A stretch of DNA of 64,000 bases from Caecitellus pseudoparvulus (taxonomy: Eukaryota > Bigyra: Bicosoecida). A model generated the notes under the pieces. The model was not told where the DNA came from and did not search any database. It saw nothing but the letters and a program-made list of their open reading frames with translations. Positions 32,001 through 43,201 of this stretch are shown piece by piece (position 1 is the first letter of the stretch; every line of letters begins with the position of its first letter). The stretch is taken from NCBI GenBank assembly GCA_965644315.1, contig CBFFRQ010000008.1, forward strand, positions 1 through 64,000, in the 5' to 3' direction. The position numbers were made by a program, and so were the translations under genes.

Positions 32001-33659
32001 GGGAGTGAGGGCGCTGGCAGTGCGGGTGGGGATGAGGGCGCTGTCGGCGCGGGTGGGGATGAGGGCGCTGGCGGTGTGGGTGGGGATGAGGACACTGGCA
32101 GTGCGGGTGGGGATGAGGGCGCTGTCGGTGTTGGTGGGGATGAGGGCGCTGTCGGCGCAGTTGGGAGTGAGGGCGCTGGCGGCGCAGTTGAGGATGAGGG
32201 CGCTGGCAGCATGGGTGGGGATGAGGGCGCTGTCGGCGCGGGTGGAGATGAGGACTCTGGCAGTGCGGGTGGGGATGAGGGCGCTAGCAGCATGGGTGGT
32301 GATGAGGGCGCTGGTGGTGTTGGTGGGAGTGAGGGCGCTAGAGCTGCGGGTGGTGATGAGGGCGCTGTCGGCGCAGTTGGGAGTGAGGGTGCTGGCAGTG
32401 CGGGTGGGGATGAGGGCGCTGTCGGCGCGGGTGGGGATGAGGGCGCTGGCGGTGTTGGTGGGGATGAGGGCGCTGGCGGTGTTGGTGGTGATGAGGGCAC
32501 TGGTGGAGTTGGTGGTGATGAGGGCACTCGCGGCGTGGATAGTGCGGTGGAATTCTCAGCACTTTCGAACCAGAGTTGTCTTTATCCCAGGGAATGCGAA
32601 GGTGTCAATTCCTTGGACGTCTCACGTTCCAGCTCCCCGTCACAGTTGGCTCGCAAGCGCCACAGCGTGACATTCCAAGATGCCCCGGAGGAGACCTTGC
32701 ACGACTCTCCTGAGCAAGGAACGCCCGATGCATTCCCATCCACAGTAGCACATGATTCAGCCACACTACAGAGGGCCCAGTCGCGAGCGCCGTTTCCCTT
32801 CCTTCGGAGTGATTCGTCCACGACGGTCAGCAGTACGGTTCCAGAAGTGGAGTTCCCAGTGGATGGACCGGGCGACAGCCACCGTGAGCGGCGGGCTGAC
32901 TTTGCTTTGCCAGTTGGACCAACAGGTGTGAGCAGCGTCGGCGACAGTGGCGCGTCTCTGGATGCCAAGGCAGCTCTGCGGCAGGTGAGGCAGGTGGCAG
33001 AGGCTGAGCGGTACAAGGGAGATGGAACGCAGGTGTTTTCCGCCGTCCCGCTGCTGCCTGGAAAGAGTATGCCGCCTGGGCGGCCCATCGTGGACAGCGG
33101 CGGAGTGTGGCACAACGGCAACTACTACACCCTGCGCGACCTGTTCGGGGCAGGGCCTGGTCGGCAGGTCGGGGAGGAAGAAGTGTGGGAGCCCGCCCCA
33201 CACCCGGCCAAGCCGTTCGTGACCATGCGCAGGCGCCTGCCCATCGTGGCGGGGAAAGGTGCAGTGCCGTCGCTGTGGGTGGCGAGCGCCGAACGATCAC
33301 CGGAGGCTGCGCAAGAGCGTGCGGGCATCGCCTGGCGCAGTGTTGGGGCGAGCGTGGGAGGCAGGACGCCCCAGGAAGCTGTGGAGAGGATGCTGGCTGC
33401 GGGTTTCAGGCCACAGACAGCCCCCGAAGCGCAAGGTAAGGCGCCTCTGTATGCTGCTGCCCCCCCTACCACACAGGCGGATCCAAGCTCGCCGGCACAG
33501 GCAGCCCCGCTGACGCACCATCAAGTCGCTGCATTGTGGGCGGCTTCGGGGGGACAGGGCAAGCGCCCGCCCCCCTCTGCCGCATGGGTGTGGCAGGAAC
33601 ACTTTCCCCGCACTGCCGACGCAGCGCGCGAGCTGCTGCACCGCTTGGCAGATGCGTGA
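29014..33659 (+). CDS. TBC-domain (Rab-GAP-like) protein with minisatellite-encoded tail
   Basis: ATG 29014 opens a TBC domain: LREEVWPLLLG, IHRDVPAT, GYPQGMN and VLQLWDAIL. A 69-bp in-frame intron is likely at 29165-29233 (GTGCGT...CACAG). At the 3' end the frame would stop at 30339, but a GTAGGA...GCACAG intron (30128-30237, 110 bp) brings it exactly into the 1107-codon frame that ends at 33659. I therefore propose one protein of about 1,490 residues: TBC, a Pro/Ser/Arg-rich linker, about 37 nine-residue Gly/Asp/Glu/Ala repeats, and a conserved-looking C-terminus (VWQEHFPRTADAARELL). TBC proteins accelerate GTP hydrolysis by Rabs. Here the Gln finger (YPQ) is present, but the Arg of the I-x2-D-x2-R motif is Ala. 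Two separate genes remain possible if the second intron is wrong. Confidence 0.65.
31550..32540 (+). repeat. 27-bp coding minisatellite (Gly/Asp/Glu/Ala nonapeptides)
   Basis: About 37 units of roughly GGT-GTG-GGT-GGG-GAT-GAG-GGC-GCT-GGC encode GVGGDEGAG variants. The array has no stop in two plus frames or in one minus frame, so long spurious frames arise; the coding frame is fixed by the unique flanks. Confidence 0.9.
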
Positions 33660-33687
33660 CGCGCCGGGGTCAGCAGTGACGGGAACG

Positions 33688-35248
33688 TCAGTACTCGTCT
33701 TCATCGCCGAATTCAAGCTCCCCCTCACTCGCTTCCCCAGAGCCTCCTGCAGTGCCGCCAGCCCGCGTTTTGCCCGCCCTGGCCAGGTTTGCAGCCATGC
33801 TGTGCTGCATGAGGCGGTGGCCCAGCACGCCCACACGGGTGTCCATGCCCACCATTTCCGACCTCAGCTTGGCCAGGGCGGCCTTGATGCGCACGAGGGG
33901 TGATGTGTCCGTGATGCTCTCGCCGCGGTCTTCCAGCTGCCCCTCCAGCTCCTCCAACTCCTCAGTCACGTCCGCCAGCGCCATGGTGAGGCGGGACACC
34001 TCCTCCTCTGCAGCCTTGGCTTTCTCGCTGGCCGCGTCGTGGGCGTCTTGCACCGTCTTGTACTCCGCGTTCAGGTCGCGGAAGGTGGAGTTGATGAAAC
34101 GCTCCTTGCTGGACACACGCTCCACCATGCTGCCCACCTCCGCGCCGATGCGCTCCAGGCTGCTGTGTGTGTCTGGAAACACCTGCCCCAACACACTCTG
34201 GTGCTTGCGTGTGGCATCCAGGTGTGTGCGCCACTCCCGTCCGCCCATGTGTGGCTTCACGCGAAGTTTTGGCGCCACGCGCTCCACCTCTGCGCGCCAC
34301 TTGGCAGGCGCCACCCGTGCCTTCATGACCACCCGTGCCTCGGCATCCACCGAGTCGTCCAGCTTGCTCTCACCGCCCCCCAGGGCGCCCCCCCTGTTCG
34401 CCACTTCCGAGTACAGCACCTCTTCCTCCTCCACCGCCCCGTCCACCTCGTCCACAATGCCGTCATCCCCAGGCACAGCCACCTCTGCATCTGCGTCCGC
34501 CTCCACCTCCTCCACGCCAGATTCCAACGCATACTCTGCCCGCCGGAAGACGAACTGCCTCGCCTTCAACGCAGCCTCGCACAAGAAGTGCAGAGTGAGG
34601 CAGGCAGGTTCGCCGTGGGCCGCGCGGAGGGCTGTAGCAGGGAACCCCGCTTCGTAGCCCATGCTGTTCATCTCCAAGTGGATGGTTTGTGCACTGCCGG
34701 GGGGAGGGGTGCAGCGTGGAGTGCAGTGCCTGCGGCGCTGGCTCGCCAGCGCCAGCACACGCACGTAGTGTTGGGATCATCATACTCGCTGATGCCTGGG
34801 TTGCGGCCAGACAGCTCAAATAGCCAGGAACACAGACCGATAAACTGCTGCAGCTGCAGCCTGCGCATCGGCGAGAAGGGGGGCGGTGCGCCGGCAGCCG
34901 GGCGAGCAGCGTTTCTCACCGTTACGCTGCGCCGTTGCCGGGCTTCGTGCGGGGCAAGGCAGGCTCAGACGCACCCTGGATTGCTCGCTGCCGTAGCAAA
35001 CGATCCCGCGTTGAATGGAGCCACGTCACGCGCTTCGCAGTAGTCTGCTTCGTAGTTCAGGATGCTCAGCATGCCCAGGACGTTTGTCATGAGGCCCAGG
35101 CTCTGATCCTGCGACAGGGCATGGTGCCGCACACAGTGCGGTGCTGCACCCGCACTTGCGGCACTGCCTCGCTCGCATCGCTGACACTACGCACCGCTGG
35201 GGCGGCCGCCCGGCGGGCTTGGCCTGCGCCTTCCTCGGCATCGGCCAT
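33688..35248 (-). CDS. IFT57: Intraflagellar transport protein 57
   Basis: Four exons encode 442 residues: 35248-35156, 35108-34975, 34860-34765 and 34693-33688. The introns are 47, 114 and 71 bp, with GTGCGG/GTGCGT donors and CAG acceptors, and all phases close. The joined protein shows the family hallmarks in order: LSILNYEADYC (about 49-59), the calponin-homology-like helix FIGLCSWLFELSGRNPG, SEYDDPNTT, an acidic linker, HMGGREWRTHL, and the long coiled coil ending DTSPLVRIKAALAKLRSEM and MDTRVGVLGHRLMQ. IFT57 is a peripheral IFT-B subunit that pairs with IFT20 and carries cargo along cilia. Its presence shows the organism builds a flagellum. The gene is convergent with the TBC gene, 28 bp away. 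Confidence 0.93.
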
Positions 35249-35713
35249 GGCGTTGGCGTTTCACTTGCGAAACGCCCACTGGCCGCCCAACACCCTTTGC
35301 GCACAGCACGGAGAAGGCCGGGACTATGTGACTTCAAAAGCTGTAGCATATGTGTTGTGCATCAGCACCATAGTGCATGAAGTTCGATTTATTGTGACTC
35401 GTTCCTCCCTGCTTGTGTCGACAATCGTGGGCTGCAATGCTTCGAGGAGGCGCGAGCTTGCCCGTGTTGAGGCAACGCAAGGAACTGCACGTCAACCCGG
35501 CCTGCCACATGCCAGGCACATGCAGTGACATGCGAGATGCTTCCTTGCCTTGCGGGTCCTGCCCTTGATTGAAGGCGTTCTGGTCAGAAGCAGTTGCAAT
35601 TGCCGCACTCCGCAGCACTGTGCACAAAACCCAACCCAAACCCATTCCCACCAACCCGCACTACGGCTCTTTCAAACCAACACACCACACGCACACATAC
35701 AACACACACAGTC
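35249..35713. promoter_or_regulatory. Divergent intergenic region, IFT57/EctA
   Basis: This 465-bp spacer lies between divergent starts. The last 80 bp before EctA are C/A-rich (CACACAAC-type), probably 5' leader. The inverted repeat seen upstream of EctC and Ask is not evident here; only a weak CACTGTGCAC match occurs near 35620. Confidence 0.4.
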
Positions 35714-36601
35714 ATGGCACTGCTCGCTCGCACAGCCCGCAGGGCCTTGCCCGTGGTGGCAGCAGCTGCTCCCGCTGGATCAAGTGGTGCGCGCTCACTT
35801 GCGCGGCCTGGCGGTGCTCTGCTCGCCAGCGCATGTGCTGCAGCAGCAGTGGCTTGGCCTGTGCGTGCCATGGGCAGCGTGCCCTCTGGCGCGGACGAGA
35901 TGGACTTGCTGGACCCCGTGCAGTACGGCACGCCAGAGCGAGGCGATGGCACTGGAATGTGCGTCGAAGCAGTGCTGCTGCCGGCACGGAAGACTGCCCC
36001 TGTACAAGACGCTCTGCTCACGGCACAGGTGGAAGATCGTCACTGACGGGACACTGGATGACAATAGTCCCTACTGCTACATGATGATGGCGCACTACTT
36101 CAAGGACACGTGCATTGGTGCGTTCCGCGGTGCTGGCCACAACACGCCAAACGGGCGCTGCACGCTGCGCCCCTGCCCTGCACAGTGGCCAAGGACAAGG
36201 CGACAGGGAACATGCTGGGCTTCATCATTGGCTTCCGCCCCCCCAAGGACCAGGAATCGCTGTTCATTTGGCAGATGGGCACGGCAGAGGCTGCGCGCGG
36301 GAAGGGCGTGGCGAGCCGCCTGCTGCTGGAGCTGGCCGCCGCCAACTCCGACATCTCGTACATCAAGGCCACCGTGACGCCCACCAACGAGGCCAGCATG
36401 AACACATTCAAGAGCCTGGCCGCCAAGTTGAATTGCAACCTCAACGTCAACCGCAACTTGTTCCGGGTCACAGACTTCCCTGTCGACAGCGGGCACATGG
36501 CGGAGGACGAGGTGGTGGTGGGGCCCATCAAGCGCGCCCGTCTGCAGCACGCTGCCGCCCTGCTGCAGGAGAAGCAGGTGGCGGCGGCCAAGTCAGCCTG
36601 A
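35714..36601 (+). CDS. ectA: L-2,4-diaminobutyrate N-acetyltransferase (EctA), mitochondrial
   Basis: Three exons (35714-35958, 36029-36117, 36186-36601) with 70- and 68-bp GTGCGT...CACAG introns encode 249 residues. The first about 65 residues form an Arg/Ala-rich, acid-free presequence (MALLARTARRALPVV...). The GNAT domain follows with EctA-specific motifs: PERGDGTGMWKIV, LDDNSPYCYMMMAHYFKDTCIVA, GFIIGFRPPKDQESLFIWQM, and the acetyl-CoA loop ARGKGVASRLLLEL. The enzyme transfers acetyl from acetyl-CoA to diaminobutyrate, giving N-gamma-acetyl-diaminobutyrate, the substrate of ectoine synthase. Bacterial EctA is about 170-190 residues; the excess here is the presequence and a charged C-terminus. 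It ends 31 bp from the convergent HSF-type gene. Confidence 0.93.
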
Positions 36602-36632
36602 GCTGCACCCTTCATGAATGCACACGCCCCCC

Positions 36633-39181
36633 TCACCAGTTCACTCGGGCAGTCCCCTCAGCGTCGGCACCGCCCAGGGGCATAGCGCTGGGAACGGACT
36701 GCAGCTCACTGGGCAGGGCCGACAGCGTGGAGCGATTGGCGTCCCCTGCCGGGCGTGCCCCCACTGGTGCAGAGTCCCCCGACGCCTGCCCAGCTGGAGC
36801 GGGCGCCGGCGTCACCTTGCCCTTCTGCCCCATCATGGCCGACAGCGAGTCACCCAGGGTGCTGCTAGGCTGGCCGTGCTTGCCGGCGTACTCGTCGCGC
36901 TCGGCGCATCCCGTCACGGACGCCGACACGTGCCGCATGATCTCCGCCTCGCCCCGCCCCACGCCGGGGTCCACTGGCCCGCCGAGACTGCGCTCCACTG
37001 GCTGCGGCGCCTGGTGGTCCACCCGCCGTGACGCCGCCACGAGAGAGGCAGCAGCCATGGCCTGTGTGTTCAGCGGCCGCTGCGCCGGCGTCGTGGCCGT
37101 GGACCAGCTGGGCAGGTGGCCAGCCGGCTGGGACAGGTGCCCCGCTGGCAGGGCTGGGGCAGCGGCGCCGGCGGGTTCAGTCTGGGCGGCGTAGTACCGC
37201 GCTGCACCCGCTGCAGCGGCCATGTCTGTCACAGGGCGCGCCACTTGGGCGGGGCCTGCCTGGTGCACGCCCCCCCCTCGCCCTGGCACGGCACTGGACG
37301 TGCGTGGGGCAGGCATGGACAGTGCGGCTGGGGCGGGGGCGGTGGAGGGCATGGTGGCGTGGGCGGCAGAGGTGCCGCCACGGTCGCCCGCTGCGACCAG
37401 CACCGAGGCAGAGTCCCCCACAGGTACGTGACCCACTGAGGAGGGGGGGTGCGCAGCCCCCCCTGCAGCCCCCCCCCTGCCGCCGTGCGCCGCCACCCCA
37501 GCACTGGGCGCATGGCCCATGATGTGCGAGCCAGTACCTGCCGAGGGCGCGCTGCCACTGCTGCCCCGTCGACTGCCCATCATGAGCCCTGCCACGCGCA
37601 TGGCCTGGTCCACGGCACTGGAGACGATGGAGGAGGAGGGGGGGATGTTGGCCGCCCGCGCCACCGCCTCCGCCGCCGTCGCGGCAGCTGCCCGCAACGC
37701 TGCATCCTCCATGGCACTGATGGAGCTCTCCCCGGCGCCAGTGGGGGGCGTGTCGTCCCCCACCGTAGACACGTGTGGCAGCGCACGGGGCGTGGGCACG
37801 GGCGTCGGCACGGCAGTAGTGGTGTTGCCAGCTGACGCGGCCAGCATCTCATGTGTCTGCGCCACGGCCGCCGTCAGCTGCTGCATCTGCCGCTGCAGGG
37901 CGTCAATGGAGGTGGACGGCGGCAGGCTGCTGGGCCCTGCGCTGCCACTGCCCGTCTGGCTCGCACGGCCGGGCGGCGGGGGCCCGTCACTGCCTGGTTG
38001 GCTGGCGGCGGACCGAGGCAGGGCGCCAGCGCCCCCCGGTGTGTGGGAGCCGATGCTGGCGAGGGTCTCGGCGATGGCGTGCTCTTCCTGGCGCGCAGAG
38101 GCGTCCTGGGGGGCGGGCCGTGTGGTCCGGCGAGTGCGTGTGAGGGGGATGCCAGCCGGGCCTACGTCTGGGCCGGAGGTGGTGTGGGTGTGACCCGAAG
38201 GCGTGCCGGAGACTTCGAAACGCCCCCCGCGCCCACCACGGTGGCCCTTGCCTAGCCCTGCCACCGGCACACCAGGTGCAGAGCCGACCAGGGAGTCATG
38301 CAGCATGAAGTCACCACCGACGCCGCCGCCGACGCCAGACACCTGGCTGACAGAGGCAGGGCCGGCTCCAGGCAAGCCAGTGGCAGCTTCAGGCACGGGC
38401 GGCATGGGGACGCCTGTTGTCGCGACAGGGCCTGGCGCTGGCAGTGCGGTGCCGGGTGCTGGGCGTTTGGTGGGGGGCGGCTCTGCAGGTTGTGCAGTTT
38501 GAGCTTCACGTTTCACACCTCCCACCTGGTGAGGGACGGGCGTCTCTGTCTCCTCCTGGGCACCCTCGGCGAGGGGCGTGGGCGGCCTGTCCCCTCCGAT
38601 TTCTGCGCAGGCAAGCGAGTGGTCGGCGTGTGCGCTGGGGCTTCAACAGGAACGCTCCGCGCCAGTGCTGAGAAAACGCACTTTCGGCGATGGCGTTGGC
38701 TGTCTTGTTGGTTTTTCGCACGACCAGGCTGAGCGTGTCCCGGCGCCCCCGCACGAAGAAGCGGTGCGTGTAGCACGCTGTGCGTCGAGACCTGTTCAGG
38801 ACGCCAGCGGCCTCGCTGTCCGCAGCCGAGAGCTTGGAGAAGGCTGTGAGAAGGGCGTGCAGGGGTTGCGGAATTTGCCGAGCCAAACCTTGGCACCAGT
38901 GCTCACCGTAGAAGGACAGCTGCCGTGCAAAGCTGGCAAAGTTGTTGTGCGCGAAGTATGTAGGCAGGACCTTGTCGGCCAGGGCCTTGGTGTCCTGCGG
39001 GGCGGAGCAAGCGCCAGCTGCGCCAGTGCCGAGGCACGCCGCTGCACCAACACCGAGCACGCACACGAATGGCGAAGCTGCGGCCATCCTGCGTCCACGA
39101 GATGAGGCCCAAGGGTTCACTGGACACCATGTCGTACAGGCTCTGCACGAAGGCAGCCACCGTCAGCTGCGCGGCACTCAT
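36633..39181 (-). CDS. HSF-type DNA-binding transcription factor
   Basis: Four exons (39181-39065, 38994-38907, 38843-38682, 38602-36633) encode 778 residues; introns are 70, 63 and 79 bp with GTGCGT or GTGAGC donors. The winged-helix domain spans about residues 10-125: FVQSLYDMVSSEP, ISWTQDGRSFAIRD, VLPTYFAHNNFASFARQLSFYAF and YTHRFFVRGRRDTL. NNFASFARQLSFY corresponds to the HSF recognition helix. The remaining about 650 residues are low-complexity Pro/Ala/Gly/Ser sequence with one short coiled-coil-like segment (IDALQRQMQQLTAAVAQTHEML). HSF proteins bind nGAAn arrays and drive stress responses; stramenopiles often have many. It lies inside the ectoine block, so a regulatory link is possible but unproven. 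Confidence 0.85.
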
Positions 39182-39462
39182 GGCAGGCGGCACGGCAGCA
39201 GTTTGCACAGCGCGAGGTGCAGCCCGCTGACAGGCGAGCGCTGCAGCGGCAAGCCACGCAGGCAGCGGGGCAGGCGGCTGGTGAATGGGGTGCAGGTGCG
39301 GGTGGTACACCACGCTGCATCTGCAGAGTGCGCCTGGATTGTGAGGTGATGTCTGCGCTGCGCGGCAGGTCAGCGCCGGGACGCAGGCCACGTCAGGAGA
39401 AGGCGCGGCCGTGCAAGGTGCCTGTGTCTGACACCACGCCGCCCCCACGCGCCGAGCGGGCC

Positions 39463-42198
39463 TCAACGCAGCACCACTGCATCCCCTATACCTGCAGCAA
39501 AGCGAAGAGTGCGTGCGTTTGCCTCGGCGTGCGCAGCGGCCTGCGCAACAGTGGCCAACATGACCACCCGAGTGCCAGGCATGCCCAGCACCGGCCGCAA
39601 GCAGCGTGTCAGAGCGCTATCACGGAACGGCAGCACGCGGCGGCCTCCGCTGCGCAGCGCAGAGCTGGCACTGGCCATGCCATGCAACACCTTGCCCAGC
39701 GCAGTCAATCCCTTGCTCACGGCGCCTGCTTCGGCCAGGCGTTTGGAGTCCCGCGCCGTTCCTGCTTGCAAAGCCCGCTCAGCGCCCGCCAAGTCACAGA
39801 ACAGCACCAAACCGTCATGCACGGGCGGCGTGGTGCCGTCTGCTCCTGGGAGGGAGACGCCTTGCAGCACCAAGGCTATGCACAGGTGAGAGCGGGAGGA
39901 GGTGGTGTTACATCGCGTGGCCGCCGTGTGGCGCCGGGCCACGCCAGCGCTCAACACCTGCAGCGCCTCCGCCACACTGCCCACAGCGGTGCACTGCACA
40001 CACGGAGGAACAGCAGTGTTTTGGGCAGCTGCGCCTGCTTTTTCCTTCCTCGGCGCTGCCTGTGTGCCGCTCAAGTCCACCACGCGCTCGTGGGCCACCT
40101 CCCACACCGCAACCTTGCACCGTACGCCTGACAAGTACGTGTTGTTCACCCACGCAGGAGAGAAGGGGGCCCCCGCGTCGGCGTCGTAGGATGTGTCAGG
40201 GGAAGCATCGGCGTCTCCCCCCCGCAGCACCCGGCCACACCGCCTCCACAGCATTTCGAACACTTGGTACAGGGCCCGAGGCACAATGCCCGCATCGGCA
40301 CCTGCGCCCCCCCACAACGTGTGGCTCTTACCGCTGCCTGTTGCCCCCCACGCAAAGACGGCCAGGCGCTTGGGTGCGAGGGATGGCACGTCCAGTCCTG
40401 CAGCTCCCGCTGAGGTGAAGGCAGCAGGGGGGGCGGGCACCGCCGCTTGCACTGCGCCTCGCAGCTCGTCGAACACTTCCTCCTGCCGGGAGCCTTCGTC
40501 AAAGACCCGGTCAAAGGCAAGTTGCCGGGTCCCAGAGGTGCCTTTCTGGGCACCCTTGTACAGCCCCTTGCGCCCCAGCACCTCCTCGTACGACGGCCTA
40601 GGCGCTGCCAAACTCACGACGGTTCGCGAGCCGTCGGGTGTAACGTCTCCCACCCGCACCGCGCTGCCCGCTGTCGCCCCAGCCTCGTCTTCCAGGGCAG
40701 GCCGAATGCGGCACAGGACGCGAATGGTGCCCCGCACATCACACAGCCAGTCCCGCATGCGGCGGGCGGCTTCCTGCTGTGCCGAAGCAGCGCCTTCCGC
40801 AGCTCGCAGGCGGCGAGCGGCTTCGGCTGACACGGCCTTCGCGCTGGCTGCCGCGCCGGCCGATGACGACGCAGCAGCTCGCAGGGAAGTCACTTCACTC
40901 TGCAGCGCGGCCACTTCCTGGCTGCGCTGCTTGGCGACGTGGGCGAGGGATGCAACGCTGGGGTTGATTGCGCCGGCCACACGGGACAGCATGCCGGCGA
41001 GAACGCCCATTGTGTGCCGCGCATCGCGCTGCAGCTGAGTGTGCTGGCGGCGCACACGTTGCACGTGCCGTGCCACGCCTCGGGCAGCTGGTGCCAGGTC
41101 TATGCGGCGCTCAGCAACGGGCGATGTGCCGGCGACGGGGGCAGCCCCCGCGCTGACGTACGGGGCAGCGGCGCTGGGCACACCCGCCCCTTCCTGTGCC
41201 TGAGCAGGGTGTGTAGTTGTGAAGGGGGCGTCAAGCTGGCAAGCCGGTTTATCGAGAACAGTTGTTCCTTGGTGCTGCGGGAGGGGGTTGGCGGGGACAG
41301 CCCTGCCCCGCGGCCCCCGAGGCGGTGATGCCGGCACGGGCACGCTCTCTCGCACGGCAGGCGACAGGGCACGGCCACTGGGCGTCTTGCTTGCGTGCGT
41401 CCCCCGCCGCACGTCCTTGGCCAGCCCCTGCCGCAGTGCAGCTTGAAGCCGCTTCTGCGGGCTGCTGCGTTTGGGCCGTGGCGCGGAGCTCCCAGCTCCA
41501 GCTTTCCTCTGACGCTGTGCAGCGGGCTGGGCTGCCGGGGGGGCTTTGCGCACGAGGAACGAGACATCGGGGCGACGAGGCAGAGAGTGTGCTTTGGTGC
41601 CGGTGCCGCCGGTGATGAACGGCCGCTTCGGCCGGGGTTCAGCCAGGCGGCGAGGCAGCTTGGACGCCCTCGCTGCCGGCGGTGAGTCGCGTGGGGCAGG
41701 CTCCACCCCCCTGGAATCGGCCGTAGCTGAGCCCCCTGACGCACGCACGGGGTCGGTAAAACTGGAGGGTGTGTGGGGTTGTGACGACTCGCCTGCAGCT
41801 TCGCTGCTCCGCTCCAACTGGGCCAGGGGCTCGTGGGCGTTACCCTGACGTTTCGGCTGCATAGGAAGCCCCTCGGCCTCGCCCAATTGCAAGCCCTGCA
41901 CAGCTGGCTGGTCGTGTCCCGGCACGACAAAGCGCTCATCCAGCTCTTTCAATACTTGCTCGGCATACTCAAACGTGCTCTGCCGGTGAGAGGCAGCGAG
42001 GAGGCCCTCGGAGGGGGATGCACTGGCTGCTGCCGTTGTGGGTGGAATGTCCAGCGGGCTTGCCGAATCCTCGCGCTCCAGCTCGGGAAGACCAGGGGAA
42101 GCAAATGCAGACAGCAGTCGTGCAGTAGAAGGTGCCATGGAGGTGCCCTCCGGCGGCCCTGCGCGCTCTGCAGTTGGAAAGAGGTCGAACTCGTCCAT
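39463..42198 (-). CDS. Kinesin-14 (C-terminal motor)
   Basis: About 911 residues from ATG 42198. An upstream in-frame exon cannot be excluded, because the frame continues to 42309. The N-terminal half is disordered and basic. A coiled coil (about 430-520) leads into the class-specific neck WLCDVRGTIRVLCRIRP directly before the motor domain, the arrangement that defines minus-end-directed kinesin-14. The motor has the P-loop GATGSGKSHT (about residue 615; Gln replaced by Ala relative to GQTGSGKT), switch I NTTSSRSH and switch II DLAGAER. Several Ala/Gly-rich insertions enlarge the motor. It likely functions in spindle or cytoplasmic microtubule transport. It separates EctA and the HSF-type gene from the rest of the ectoine genes. 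Confidence 0.9.
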   Translation of the reverse strand: MDEFDLFPTAERAGPPEGTSMAPSTARLLSAFASPGLPELEREDSASPLDIPPTTAAASASPSEGLLAASHRQSTFEYAEQVLKELDERFVVPGHDQPAVQGLQLGEAEGLPMQPKRQGNAHEPLAQLERSSEAAGESSQPHTPSSFTDPVRASGGSATADSRGVEPAPRDSPPAARASKLPRRLAEPRPKRPFITGGTGTKAHSLPRRPDVSFLVRKAPPAAQPAAQRQRKAGAGSSAPRPKRSSPQKRLQAALRQGLAKDVRRGTHASKTPSGRALSPAVRESVPVPASPPRGPRGRAVPANPLPQHQGTTVLDKPACQLDAPFTTTHPAQAQEGAGVPSAAAPYVSAGAAPVAGTSPVAERRIDLAPAARGVARHVQRVRRQHTQLQRDARHTMGVLAGMLSRVAGAINPSVASLAHVAKQRSQEVAALQSEVTSLRAAASSSAGAAASAKAVSAEAARRLRAAEGAASAQQEAARRMRDWLCDVRGTIRVLCRIRPALEDEAGATAGSAVRVGDVTPDGSRTVVSLAAPRPSYEEVLGRKGLYKGAQKGTSGTRQLAFDRVFDEGSRQEEVFDELRGAVQAAVPAPPAAFTSAGAAGLDVPSLAPKRLAVFAWGATGSGKSHTLWGGAGADAGIVPRALYQVFEMLWRRCGRVLRGGDADASPDTSYDADAGAPFSPAWVNNTYLSGVRCKVAVWEVAHERVVDLSGTQAAPRKEKAGAAAQNTAVPPCVQCTAVGSVAEALQVLSAGVARRHTAATRCNTTSSRSHLCIALVLQGVSLPGADGTTPPVHDGLVLFCDLAGAERALQAGTARDSKRLAEAGAVSKGLTALGKVLHGMASASSALRSGGRRVLPFRDSALTRCLRPVLGMPGTRVVMLATVAQAAAHAEANARTLRFAAGIGDAVVLR

Positions 42199-42466
42199 GC
42201 TGCCCAACTTCACTGGCTCTGCCCGGGCCTGCGCAACAACACAAGCGATACAGGCAGCAACTGGCTGTTTGGAGAGTCCCCTGAGCAACCGTCGTGCAAA
42301 CTTTGACACCCCGGCACATCCTTATTTTGGTCAAACTCGCGCAGCTTGGCAGGTGCCAGCCACGCGGGCACAGCCCCAAACCCACAACCCCCCACAGCGT
42401 GCGACACGGCCTTGGCAAGTACCAGTGCATCCCTAACCTACCGCTCTGCATTTCACCAACCTGCGC

Positions 42467-43170
42467 TCACCTGATGAGCAGCTCTGCGATCTGGACGGCA
42501 TTGGTAGCGGCACCCTTCAGCAGCTGGTCCCCTGCCAGGAACAGGTTCAGCCCCTTGCCTTCTGGCTGGGACAAGTCCTCGCGGAGACGCCCCACCAATA
42601 CGTCATCCTGGTCGGCGGCGTGGATGGGCTCGGGGAAGGAGCCGCCCTCCCTGTCGTCCACAATCTTGACACCAGGCGCAGAGGCCAGAATCTCCCGGGC
42701 AGCGTCTGCAGTCATGGACTTGTTCAGGGTCAGGTTGATGTCCTCACAGTGAGCCCTCAAGATGGGCACGCGAATGCACGTGGCTGTGACCTGTGGGAGA
42801 GCGGGCGGAAGGCGGTGCGCAGTTCAAAGCACGGCGGCTGCAAACGGCCAGCACAGCCACACACCTTGATGGAGTCGTCGTGGAAGATCTTGCCTGTCTC
42901 CTGCACCATCTTCATCTCCTCCTCGTTGTACCCGTTGGGCGTGATGGGGGAGTCGTGCGAGAACAGGTTGAAGGCGTACTGGCGCCCCCACATGTCCATG
43001 GGCCAGGAATCCACGGCATCACCCCGTGCCCAGGCCTTGGTCTGCTCCTCCAACTCGGCCATGGCTGCCGCGCCGGCGCCAGAAGAGGCCTGGTACGTGG
43101 ACACGACGGCGCGCTGAATGCCAGCCTCCTTGTGCAAGGGCCACAGCGGCACGGCCATGATGATGGTGGA

Positions 43171-43201
<31 letters not shown>

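Noticed and set aside
31148-32527. 459-codon Pro/Ser-rich minus-strand frame and 382-codon plus-strand frame at 31522-32670
   Set aside because: Both exist because the 27-bp minisatellite lacks stops in those frames; unique flanking sequence supports only the Gly/Asp/Glu frame.
38506-38681. HSF-type gene ending at 38506 as a separate short gene
   Set aside because: The frame there is retained intron; a GTGCGT...GCGCAG intron (38603-38681) joins the DNA-binding domain in phase to the long downstream frame.
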